Assembly: GCA_017545095.1 (NCBI GenBank)
Contig: JAFYCU010000280.1
Location: 1 to 19,011 of the forward strand
Length of the DNA stretch: 19,011 nt
Direction of reading: 5' to 3'
DNA from: Muribaculaceae bacterium
Lineage (GTDB): Bacteria > Bacteroidota > Bacteroidia > Bacteroidales > Muribaculaceae
Numbering within the stretch: the first letter of the stretch is position 1; each line of letters opens with the position of its first letter. The notes beneath the pieces are model-generated. The model was not told the DNA's origin. It ran no database searches and saw only the letters and a list, made by a program, of their open reading frames with translations. The translations under genes were made by a program, and so were the position numbers. Below are positions 1-6,242 of the stretch, one piece after another.

Positions 1-38
1 AACTGAAAACTGAAAACTGAAAACTGACAACTGACAAC
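1..38. repeat. Heptamer tandem array (AACTGAA/AACTGAC)
   Basis: Three copies of AACTGAA are followed by two of AACTGAC and a partial AAC, with an exact 7-bp period. The array begins at the window edge, so it may extend further left. It ends only two bases before the ATG at 40, so it occupies the place where the ribosome-binding region of that gene would be. Function unknown. Confidence 0.9.
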
Positions 39-39
39 A

Positions 40-1026
40 ATGAATCGAACAATGTTAGCCCTGCTGGCCCTGCTATGGATGAGCAACCAGGCCGCAACGA
101 TTGAGAACGGCTCGAACTGGAGCGATGGTTTTGTGATACTTCATGTGACCGAAGTGCACGAGGGCTGCGCCACCCTCATGGGCGGCACGCTGCACGAGGG
201 CGGCTACCAGGTGTGCTTGGTGCCTACTGGCGTGGAAAGCGAATATCGCCTTGCACCCGTGCCGGGCGACGACGGACAATACTGCTACTTTGGCGGCACT
301 GCCAGCAATGGCGACCGCGTGACGATGGAAACGGTGGATGGCATCCAGCTGCTGGTGAGCCGCAACCACGAGGGGACGGTGACCCACGTTTTTCAAGAAC
401 TGCAAGGCAGCCTGCGCGACCTCATGCTGCGCGACCTGCACATGGCCTATGCCGGAGAATATCTCGACAACCACGGAAAGCAGTGGACCTTCACCCTCGA
501 CGGCCGCCTTCAACGCCCCGGCACGTCAAGCCCCGAGCCTTACACCATTCTAGACATCTTCGAAATGCCCAGCGAAGTCATGCAAACCGCACAAGGCGAC
601 TACCTAATGATTAAATTGAGCACCACCGGGCTTAACGTGTACAGCTGCACGTGGGACGAGGAAAACGAACACTACGGTGACCAAGAACCGGAGCTGGTGG
701 CCAAGCTGCGCCGCACCGGGTCGCCGTGGAACAGCTCCGGCGTGTGCCCCTACACGCAGAATGTACTCATCACCGGCACCATGGCCTCCCGCTTCGACAC
801 GGCCATGCTGCGGAAAATTCGCAACGAAGTGTGGGCGCGACACGGATATGCGTTCTCCTCGGCCGACCTGCGCGACTATTTTTCGCAACAGCCCTGGTAC
901 ACCCCCAACCCCAACGGCAACCAAAGCATCAAGCTCTCCCCTATCGAGCAAATGAACGTAGATATCCTGCGCAGCGTGGAAATCGAACCTCAACGCGACT
1001 GGCTTGTGACCGAAGAAGGTTTTTGA
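40..1026 (+). CDS. Secreted YARHG-domain protein
   Basis: Protein of 328 residues whose molecular function is not known. Residues 1-19 form a short signal peptide (a basic residue, a Leu-rich core, then QAA before the likely cleavage site), so export to the periplasm or surface is expected. The C-terminal 60 residues (about 251-310) match the YARHG domain: RKIRNEVWARHGY at 258-270, then a YF-x-QPWY segment around 280-287 and a Leu-rich last helix. YARHG is a small domain found in extracellular bacterial proteins and is proposed to act in the cell envelope. The middle part (20-250) is beta-rich and Cys-containing, and I do not recognise it. No Shine-Dalgarno is visible because the heptamer array runs almost up to the ATG. 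The promoter lies outside the window. No terminator was seen after the stop. Confidence 0.85.
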   Translation: MNRTMLALLALLWMSNQAATIENGSNWSDGFVILHVTEVHEGCATLMGGTLHEGGYQVCLVPTGVESEYRLAPVPGDDGQYCYFGGTASNGDRVTMETVDGIQLLVSRNHEGTVTHVFQELQGSLRDLMLRDLHMAYAGEYLDNHGKQWTFTLDGRLQRPGTSSPEPYTILDIFEMPSEVMQTAQGDYLMIKLSTTGLNVYSCTWDEENEHYGDQEPELVAKLRRTGSPWNSSGVCPYTQNVLITGTMASRFDTAMLRKIRNEVWARHGYAFSSADLRDYFSQQPWYTPNPNGNQSIKLSPIEQMNVDILRSVEIEPQRDWLVTEEGF

Positions 1027-1369
1027 ATTCGAGGGCTATGTAGAATTGTGTGAGTGATTTGACTAAAAGAACATAATGAGCAAAACATAGTCAACAGAGG
1101 ATAATGCCGCATTGCGAAGGTGCATCAAAAACGCTCGTTTACTCGTTTGCATATCTTTGTTTTTGAATCTTTTGTTCCTTTCAGTCTAAAACAACTTTAT
1201 ATAAAACAACCACACCAAAGGGCATAGCGCCAATCTCATTACCCAAACAAATCAACATAGAGCCTAAGTCCATTCATAAACATACAGCAAAAAAGAATAA
1301 GCCACCAGCAAAAAGCACTACCAAAATCAGTAGTATTAACAGCGAGATGCGCGAATTATTCTTGAATAT
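1027..1369. other. AT-rich intergenic stretch without a recognisable gene
   Basis: About 340 bases before the promoter of the next gene. No ORF of convincing length or codon use, no tRNA-like fold and no clear terminator hairpin were found on either strand. A single TATCTTTG at 1152-1159 resembles a -7 box but has no -33 partner. A small RNA cannot be excluded by eye. Confidence 0.5.
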
Positions 1370-1400
1370 TTTGTTTTATTGACAATAGTTCGTAATTTTG
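1370..1400 (+). promoter_or_regulatory. Bacteroidetes-type promoter for the calycin-like gene
   Basis: TTTG at 1370-1373 is separated by 19 nt from TAATTTTG at 1393-1400. This fits the -33/-7 pattern (TTTG, 19-21 nt, TAnnTTTG) of the Bacteroidetes housekeeping sigma factor. Transcription would start near 1407, leaving a leader of about 30 nt before the ATG at 1438. Confidence 0.75.
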
Positions 1401-1437
1401 CACGCTAAGATTTTTTACAAACTAAAACCATTACACT

Positions 1438-2061
1438 ATGAACAAATTTACCTTAATGCTGCTGTCGCTGTTCCTTGCCATAGGAGCCAGCGCCACCGAG
1501 TACACCGGCACGATGACCGTGAAAACGGTCAACAACGAACTCACCCGCGAAGGCATGACGCTGAACGTGGAGGAAAACGAGAACGGCACTTTCAATGCCC
1601 GTATGGGTTTCAGCTTCAAGGTTCTCAACTACGAGATGAATGTGGCCGAGATGCAATTTGAGAACATGCTGGGTGTGACCACCAGCGACGGCTACACCAC
1701 CATCACGGGTGCCCAGAAGCTTAACCTGCTCGAGATTTCGGGTCTGAGCGACATGATTCCGTCGTGGCTGCAGCCCTACATTGGCAGCTCGCTCGACACC
1801 ACCGTGCCCGTGGCTTTCACCGCACGTTTCAACGGCACCTATGCCGTGGCAACGATGTGCTTCCAGCTCAACGTGAGCATCACCATCCCCATCCTGAACA
1901 CCACCATGGAGGTCATCAACACCCCCGTGCTGATTGCGCTTGAGGACCTGCCCCCCGCAGGCACCGACCCCGGCACAGGCATCCAGGGCGATGTGGACAA
2001 CAGCGGCAATGTGGACATCGACGATGTCAACGCTTTGGTGAACATTCTTCTGAAGCAATAA
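1438..2061 (+). CDS. Secreted calycin-like protein with C-terminal dockerin-like repeat
   Basis: Protein of 207 residues. Residues 1-19 are a signal peptide ending GASA. Residues 21-165 form a beta-strand-rich body starting YTGTMTVK, resembling the calycin/lipocalin-like domain common in secreted Bacteroidales proteins. It probably binds a small lipophilic ligand or has an envelope role, but the ligand is unknown. After a Pro/Gly linker, residues 184-207 form a single calcium-binding dockerin-type half repeat: GDVDNSGNVDIDDVN with Asp/Asn at the EF-hand loop positions, then a short helix to the stop. Only one of the two repeats of a full type I dockerin is present. The tail closely resembles that of the alpha-amylase at 6243-8825. 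The gene has its own promoter and terminator, so it is probably monocistronic. Confidence 0.8.
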   Translation: MNKFTLMLLSLFLAIGASATEYTGTMTVKTVNNELTREGMTLNVEENENGTFNARMGFSFKVLNYEMNVAEMQFENMLGVTTSDGYTTITGAQKLNLLEISGLSDMIPSWLQPYIGSSLDTTVPVAFTARFNGTYAVATMCFQLNVSITIPILNTTMEVINTPVLIALEDLPPAGTDPGTGIQGDVDNSGNVDIDDVNALVNILLKQ

Positions 2062-2089
2062 GTGTGATTTTTCAACGCTTTCCACATGT

Positions 2090-2130
2090 GGGGAGAACCG
2101 GTGAGGAGCCGAGTTCTCCCCTACTTTTTT
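2090..2130 (+). terminator. Rho-independent terminator
   Basis: GGGGAGAAC (2090-2098) pairs perfectly with GTTCTCCCC (2113-2121), and CGG/CCG pairing can extend the stem inward. The run TACTTTTTT follows directly. It ends the 1438-2061 transcript and insulates the riboswitch-controlled gene downstream. Confidence 0.9.
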
Positions 2131-2160
2131 GCCGCAATACGAGGGCGAAAGTGCGTCCCA

Positions 2161-2192
2161 GTTGCCAGTGTGATGAAAATTGATTAATTTTG
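2161..2192 (+). promoter_or_regulatory. Promoter for the TPP-controlled receptor
   Basis: GTTG (2161-2164) and TAATTTTG (2185-2192) are separated by 20 nt, fitting the Bacteroidetes -33/-7 pattern. The predicted start near 2199 lies just ahead of the riboswitch P1 stem at 2208, as expected. Confidence 0.75.
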
Positions 2193-2207
2193 CAGCCTGA
2201 TTCAATG

Positions 2208-2293
2208 AGTTTGGGGGTGCCGCCCGATAGATGGCGGCTGAGAACATACCCATGGAATCTGATCCGGGTTATACCGGCGTAGAGAACTAAACT
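2208..2293 (+). ncRNA. TPP (thiamine pyrophosphate) riboswitch, THI element
   Basis: The region carries the conserved THI-box core. GGGGGTGCC starts at 2213, CTGAGA is at 2238-2243 and TACCC follows. The second half, from 2256, reads AATCTGATCCGGGTTATACC and then GGCGTAGAGA, close to the family consensus. P1 is closed by AGTTT (2208-2212) pairing with AAACT (2289-2293). The aptamer ends 14 nt before the ATG at 2308, and no separate terminator stem with a U tract lies between. This favours control of translation initiation, or an unusual transcriptional mechanism. High TPP should lower expression of the receptor. Confidence 0.93.
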
Positions 2294-2307
2294 TATTTAA
2301 TTACATC

Positions 2308-4614
2308 ATGAAACTTTACCAATTACTCCTCTCGGCGGCCCTGTTAGGCGCCTCTTTGGCCGCCACCGCACGCGACTTAGAGGCCGACACGACCCAAACG
2401 GTTACCTTGAGCGACGTGGAAGTGCTCGGCACCCGTGCCACCAGCAAGATGCCCATCGCGTTCACCACCATGACCAAGGCGCAGCTCAATGCCGTGAACC
2501 ACGGCCAAGACATCCCGTTCCTGCTGAGCACCACGCCTGGCGTGCTCACCACGAGCGATGCCGGAGCCGGCGTGGGCTACAGCAGCATACGCGTGCGCGG
2601 CACCGACGCCACGCGCATCAACGTCACCGCCAACGGCATTCCCATGAACGATGCCGAGAGCCACAGCGTGTTCTGGGTGAACACGCCCGACCTGGCCTCG
2701 TCGCTGCAAGACGTGCAGGTGCAGCGCGGTGTGGGCACAAGCACCAACGGCGCAGGAGCCTTTGGCGCAAGCATCAACCTGCGCACACAGCTGTTCTCGA
2801 CAACCCCGTTTGCCGTTTTCAGCGGCTCCTACGGCTCCTTCACCACACACAAAGAGACCGTGAGCGTGGGCACCGGCCTGCTGCACGACCGCTGGGCCCT
2901 CGAGGCTCGGCTGTCGAACATTGGCAGCAACGGCTACCGCGACCGAGCCACCAGCGACCTGAAGAGCTTCTTTGTGCAGGGCGGATGGTTCGACGGCTCC
3001 ACGAGCGTGCGACTGATTGCCTTTGGCGGCCAGGAAGAGACCTATCACGCGTGGGACGGCATCAGCCGCGACATGCTCGTCACCAACCGCACCTACAACC
3101 CCAACGGTGAAATCAAGCGCGACGGCAAGGTGGTGGACTTCTACGAAGACCAGAAGGACATCTACCGCCAGATGAACTACCAGGCTCTGTGCGAACACAC
3201 CTTCTCGCCCGAGTGGCAGCTCAACGTGGGACTGCACTACACCGACGGCTACGGCTACTACCAAGAATATAAGAACGCGCGCACGCTTGTGGAATACGGC
3301 TTGACCCCATTCACAACTACCACTATAGCCGACGACGGCACCGTGAGCACCAGCACGGTGAAGAAGTCGAGCCTGGTGCGCCGCAAGGTGCTCGACAGCG
3401 GTTTTGGAGGAGCCGTGTTCTCGCTGCGCTACACCGGCGAGCGGCTCTCCGCCACGCTGGGCGGCGGCGCCAACCGCTACATCAACAACCACTACGGTCG
3501 CGTGATGTGGGTGGAGAATTACCTGGGCGAACTCGACCCCTCGCATGAATACTACCGCAACAAGGGCCGCAAGACCGACTTCAACATCTATCTGCGCGGC
3601 AACTACACGCTGTGGCACGGCCTGAGTGCCTATGCCGACCTGCAGCTGCGACACATCGCCTACACCATCAAGGGCGTGAACGACAAGTGGGACTGGACCG
3701 CCAACCCCGAGCGCATGCAGCTGCTTGATGTGGACGAAAAATTTAATTTCTTCAACCCCAAAGCGGGCTTGAACTGGCAAATCACCCCGAAGCATCGAAT
3801 CTATGCATCGTTGGGTGTGGCGCACAAGGAACCCACGCGCAACAACTACAACGACGGGCCGCTGCTGGTGCACCCCCGCGCCGAGCGACTCATCGACTGG
3901 GAACTGGGCTACACCTACAACGGGGGGCGTCTCACCGCCGGCGTGAATCTTTACTACATGAACTACAAGGACCAGCTCGTGCTCAACGGCAAGCTTAACG
4001 AGATTGGCGAGCCCATGTCGGAGAACGTTCCCCACAGCTACCGCTGCGGCATCGAGCTGATGGCCGGCTTCCAGCTCACCTCGTGGCTGCGCTGGGACGT
4101 GAACGCCACGCTGAGCCGCAACCGCATCAAGGATTATGTGGGCTATGTGAGCGACTACGAAGCCGACACCTGGGACGAAATGTGGTCGCAAGATGGCAAA
4201 CCATCGCAAACCGCCATCGAGTGCGGCAACACCACCATCGCCTTCTCGCCTTCGGTGATCGCCAACAGCGTTTTCGCCCTCAACTACAAGGGCTTCACGG
4301 CACAATTCCAGAGCCAATATGTGAGCCGCCAGTATCTTGACAACTTCCAAAACCGCGACGACTCGCTCGACCCCTATTTCGTGAGTCACCTGCACCTGGA
4401 CTACACCTTCACCCTGCCCCGACTGAAGAACATCACCGTGGGCGTGAGCATCTATAACCTGTTCAACGAGAAATACGAGACCAACGGCTATTCTCAAACG
4501 GCCGCCCTGTACAAGAACGGCAGTAAGGCCAACGGCTACACGCTGAGCAGCGACCCGCGCTTCTACCCCATGGCCGGAACCAACCTGCTCGCACACCTCA
4601 GGCTGAATTTCTAA
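2308..4614 (+). CDS. TonB-dependent outer-membrane receptor, probable thiamine (or precursor) transporter
   Basis: Protein of 768 residues. A signal peptide (1-21, ending ATA) is followed by a plug domain (about 40-155) with the conserved segments DIPFLLSTTPGV, SIRVRGTD, NGIPMNDAESH, DVQVQRGVG and GAGAFGASINL. A 22-strand-type beta barrel fills the rest and ends in a hydrophobic last strand, HLRLNF, with a terminal Phe. There is no N-terminal carboxypeptidase-like extension, so it is not a SusC-type protein. Substrate is inferred from the riboswitch: TPP-controlled TonB receptors in Bacteroidetes are assigned to thiamine uptake across the outer membrane. No PnuT-type inner-membrane transporter, thiamine pyrophosphokinase or thi biosynthesis gene lies beside it here, so it appears to stand alone. 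The alternative is import of a thiamine degradation product such as a pyrimidine. Confidence 0.92.
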   Translation: MKLYQLLLSAALLGASLAATARDLEADTTQTVTLSDVEVLGTRATSKMPIAFTTMTKAQLNAVNHGQDIPFLLSTTPGVLTTSDAGAGVGYSSIRVRGTDATRINVTANGIPMNDAESHSVFWVNTPDLASSLQDVQVQRGVGTSTNGAGAFGASINLRTQLFSTTPFAVFSGSYGSFTTHKETVSVGTGLLHDRWALEARLSNIGSNGYRDRATSDLKSFFVQGGWFDGSTSVRLIAFGGQEETYHAWDGISRDMLVTNRTYNPNGEIKRDGKVVDFYEDQKDIYRQMNYQALCEHTFSPEWQLNVGLHYTDGYGYYQEYKNARTLVEYGLTPFTTTTIADDGTVSTSTVKKSSLVRRKVLDSGFGGAVFSLRYTGERLSATLGGGANRYINNHYGRVMWVENYLGELDPSHEYYRNKGRKTDFNIYLRGNYTLWHGLSAYADLQLRHIAYTIKGVNDKWDWTANPERMQLLDVDEKFNFFNPKAGLNWQITPKHRIYASLGVAHKEPTRNNYNDGPLLVHPRAERLIDWELGYTYNGGRLTAGVNLYYMNYKDQLVLNGKLNEIGEPMSENVPHSYRCGIELMAGFQLTSWLRWDVNATLSRNRIKDYVGYVSDYEADTWDEMWSQDGKPSQTAIECGNTTIAFSPSVIANSVFALNYKGFTAQFQSQYVSRQYLDNFQNRDDSLDPYFVSHLHLDYTFTLPRLKNITVGVSIYNLFNEKYETNGYSQTAALYKNGSKANGYTLSSDPRFYPMAGTNLLAHLRLNF

Positions 4615-4617
4615 AAG

Positions 4618-4645
4618 TGATGTGTCATGAGTGATGAGTGACGAG
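4618..4645. repeat. Heptamer array, left flank (TGATGAG family)
   Basis: Four units with a 7-bp period: TGATGTG, TCATGAG, TGATGAG, TGACGAG. The array begins three bases after the receptor stop codon. The same family in the same orientation recurs at 4855-4882, on the other side of the inverted-repeat element. Confidence 0.75.
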
Positions 4646-4647
4646 CA

Positions 4648-4847
4648 ATTCAAGTTTCGCAAGTAATGAAAAATTGGGAAATAGTACTAAATCAAAAGAA
4701 TAGCTCCCCCTCTAAGATAGAGGGGGCAGGGGGAGTATGAAGATTTTGTCAAAGGTCTCCCCAAGTTTGCATAGTCGCTGTATGTACATACTCCCCCTAA
4801 CCCCCTTAGAGGGGGAGCTATCGCAAAGCTGCTTGCAAAACTTAAAT
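4648..4847. mobile_element. Inverted-repeat (MITE-like) non-coding element
   Basis: About 200 bp with nested inverted symmetry and no coding capacity. The outer arms are 4648-4663 and 4832-4847 (16 bp, two mismatches). The inner arms are 4701-4739 and 4786-4820: both begin TAGCTCCCCCTCTAAG, read inward, and end AGGGGGAGTATG. The left inner arm folds on its own (CCCCCTCT 4706-4713 with AGAGGGGG 4719-4726, loop AAGAT). The element may be a decayed miniature transposon or an intergenic repeat of the kind scattered in Bacteroidetes genomes. It could also act as a terminator after the receptor gene. No transposase is nearby, and only a TA at the inner ends hints at a target duplication. Confidence 0.6.
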
Positions 4848-4854
4848 GAGTAAA

Positions 4855-4882
4855 CGATGAGTCATGAGTTTTGAGTCATAAG
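4855..4882. repeat. Heptamer array, right flank (TCATGAG family)
   Basis: Four units with a 7-bp period: CGATGAG, TCATGAG, TTTTGAG, TCATAAG. It lies 15 bp before the lnb start codon and matches the array at 4618-4645 in unit and orientation. Confidence 0.7.
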
Positions 4883-4897
4883 TAAACAAGTGCCGTA

Positions 4898-6124
4898 ATG
4901 CATAGCCGCACCCGATATCGCAATTCTCTGTGCCAGAGGCTGCTGACGCTGTCGCTGTTGTTGCTGGCGATGGTGGTTCTCAACGCCCACGGGCAAACAC
5001 CCACCGACTCGGTGACGGTGAGTCTGGTCACGTTCTATCCCGGCGAGGAGTCGTTCTCCATCTACGGCCACACCGAACTGCGTGTGCAACAGAACGACCG
5101 CGACTGGTATTACAACTACGGGGTGTTCGACTTCGAGGCGTCGGGGTTTGTATGGCGCTTTGTGACGGGCGAAGCCGAATACTTGTGTGTGCCCATACCG
5201 GCCAAGTATGCCCTGCTCGACATGGAGGGTCGGCGCATGGTGGAGCAACAGCTGAACGTCACCCAAGCCGAGGCACAGCGCGTGGCCAACATGCTGCTCA
5301 CCAATGCCCTACCCGCCAATCGCGCCTATCACTACCGCTACCTCACCGACAACTGCTCGACTCGCCCTCGCGACATCATCGAGACAGCAGTGGCCGATGA
5401 TGCGCTACACTACGGCGACTCGCCACTGCCGGGCATCACCTACCGCCAGATGCTACGCCACTACGGGCAGAACTATGCCTGGCAGCAATTCGGCATCGAG
5501 CTGGTGCTGGGCAGCACGCTCGACCATCCTCTCGACTACCGCGAGCAGATGTTCATCCCCATGGTGCTCATGCAGGCTGCTGAAGGAGCCACGGTGACGC
5601 GTGATGGCCGCACCGAGCCATTGGTGTCGCACACCCAGGTTGTGGTCGATGCCAGCGAGCAAGGTTTGGTGCTCCCCCCCACCCCGTGGTGGTGCTCGCC
5701 GCTTGCCGCCACCCTGCTGTTGCTGGCCGTGGCGGTGCTGCTCACGGTGCGCGACCTGCACCAACGAGTTGTGACGCGTTGGTTCGACAGCCTGCTCTTC
5801 GGCATACTCGCCATCATAGGCTCGGTAATCACATTCTTGGTGCTCTGTTCCGAGCACGAGGCGCTGTGGCCCAACTGGAACCTGCTGTGGGCACATCCGT
5901 TGGCCTGGTTGCCAGCGATGGGTGTGTGGCTGCTGCCACGCAGCCAACGTCTGCTCACGCTTTATCACTGTTGCAACGCCGTGATGATGGTGTTCACATT
6001 GGCTTTATGGCCCATCATCCCCCAATGCGCCCACATCGCCTTCTTCCCGCTCATGGCCGCCAGTGCGCTGCGCTCGGTGAGCTTCGTGGCCGTAGGCCGC
6101 AAAGCCCGGAAGGCGAGTCATTGA
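4898..6124 (+). CDS. lnb: Lnb-type (DUF4105) lipoprotein N-acyltransferase candidate
   Basis: Protein of 408 residues. A signal sequence (about 1-33: basic N-region, Leu-rich core, AHGQ) precedes a periplasmic domain (about 40-240) of the DUF4105/Lnb N-terminal family. Its hallmarks are SFSIYGHTELRV, WYYNYGVFDF and the Cys-containing motif YLTDNCSTRPRDII. The Cys together with the His in YGHTE resembles the catalytic residues of papain-like/NlpC-P60 enzymes. From about residue 268 there are five hydrophobic segments that form the membrane anchor. From memory, the Bacteroides member Lnb adds the N-terminal acyl chain to lipoproteins in a phylum that lacks Lnt. If so, this protein completes maturation of lipoproteins such as those at 8911 and 13696. 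No clear TAnnTTTG promoter is visible just upstream; the repeat element occupies that region. Confidence 0.75.
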   Translation: MHSRTRYRNSLCQRLLTLSLLLLAMVVLNAHGQTPTDSVTVSLVTFYPGEESFSIYGHTELRVQQNDRDWYYNYGVFDFEASGFVWRFVTGEAEYLCVPIPAKYALLDMEGRRMVEQQLNVTQAEAQRVANMLLTNALPANRAYHYRYLTDNCSTRPRDIIETAVADDALHYGDSPLPGITYRQMLRHYGQNYAWQQFGIELVLGSTLDHPLDYREQMFIPMVLMQAAEGATVTRDGRTEPLVSHTQVVVDASEQGLVLPPTPWWCSPLAATLLLLAVAVLLTVRDLHQRVVTRWFDSLLFGILAIIGSVITFLVLCSEHEALWPNWNLLWAHPLAWLPAMGVWLLPRSQRLLTLYHCCNAVMMVFTLALWPIIPQCAHIAFFPLMAASALRSVSFVAVGRKARKASH

Positions 6125-6201
6125 GTTCTCGCTGCAATCGTTTGCGCTGTTGGTTAAGGTTAAAGAAGAACCCGACTCGAATCTATATGCCATTATTATA
6201 C

Positions 6202-6209
6202 TAACTTTG
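6202..6209 (+). promoter_or_regulatory. Probable -7 box of the amylase promoter
   Basis: TAACTTTG matches TAnnTTTG and lies 33 nt before the ATG at 6243. The matching -33 TTG is not convincing at the expected distance. Its position inside the frame upstream of 6243 supports translation starting at 6243. Confidence 0.5.
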
Positions 6210-6242
6210 TTGGTGACAAATATCAACTGTTACCATTCCAAC

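Noticed and set aside
1152..1159. TATCTTTG as a promoter in the gap after the YARHG gene
   Set aside because: No -33 TTG at 18-21 nt and no gene or hairpin downstream; a single 8-base match is expected by chance in AT-rich DNA.
2377..4662. A 761-codon open frame on the minus strand opposite the TonB-dependent receptor
   Set aside because: It mirrors the strong codon bias of the receptor gene. Its translation is rich in Val, Ala, His and Gly without any domain, and the plus-strand product has clear plug and barrel motifs.
6150..6242. Upstream in-frame start for the amylase
   Set aside because: It would place 31 extra residues before a clean signal peptide and would include the TAACTTTG promoter box within the coding sequence.
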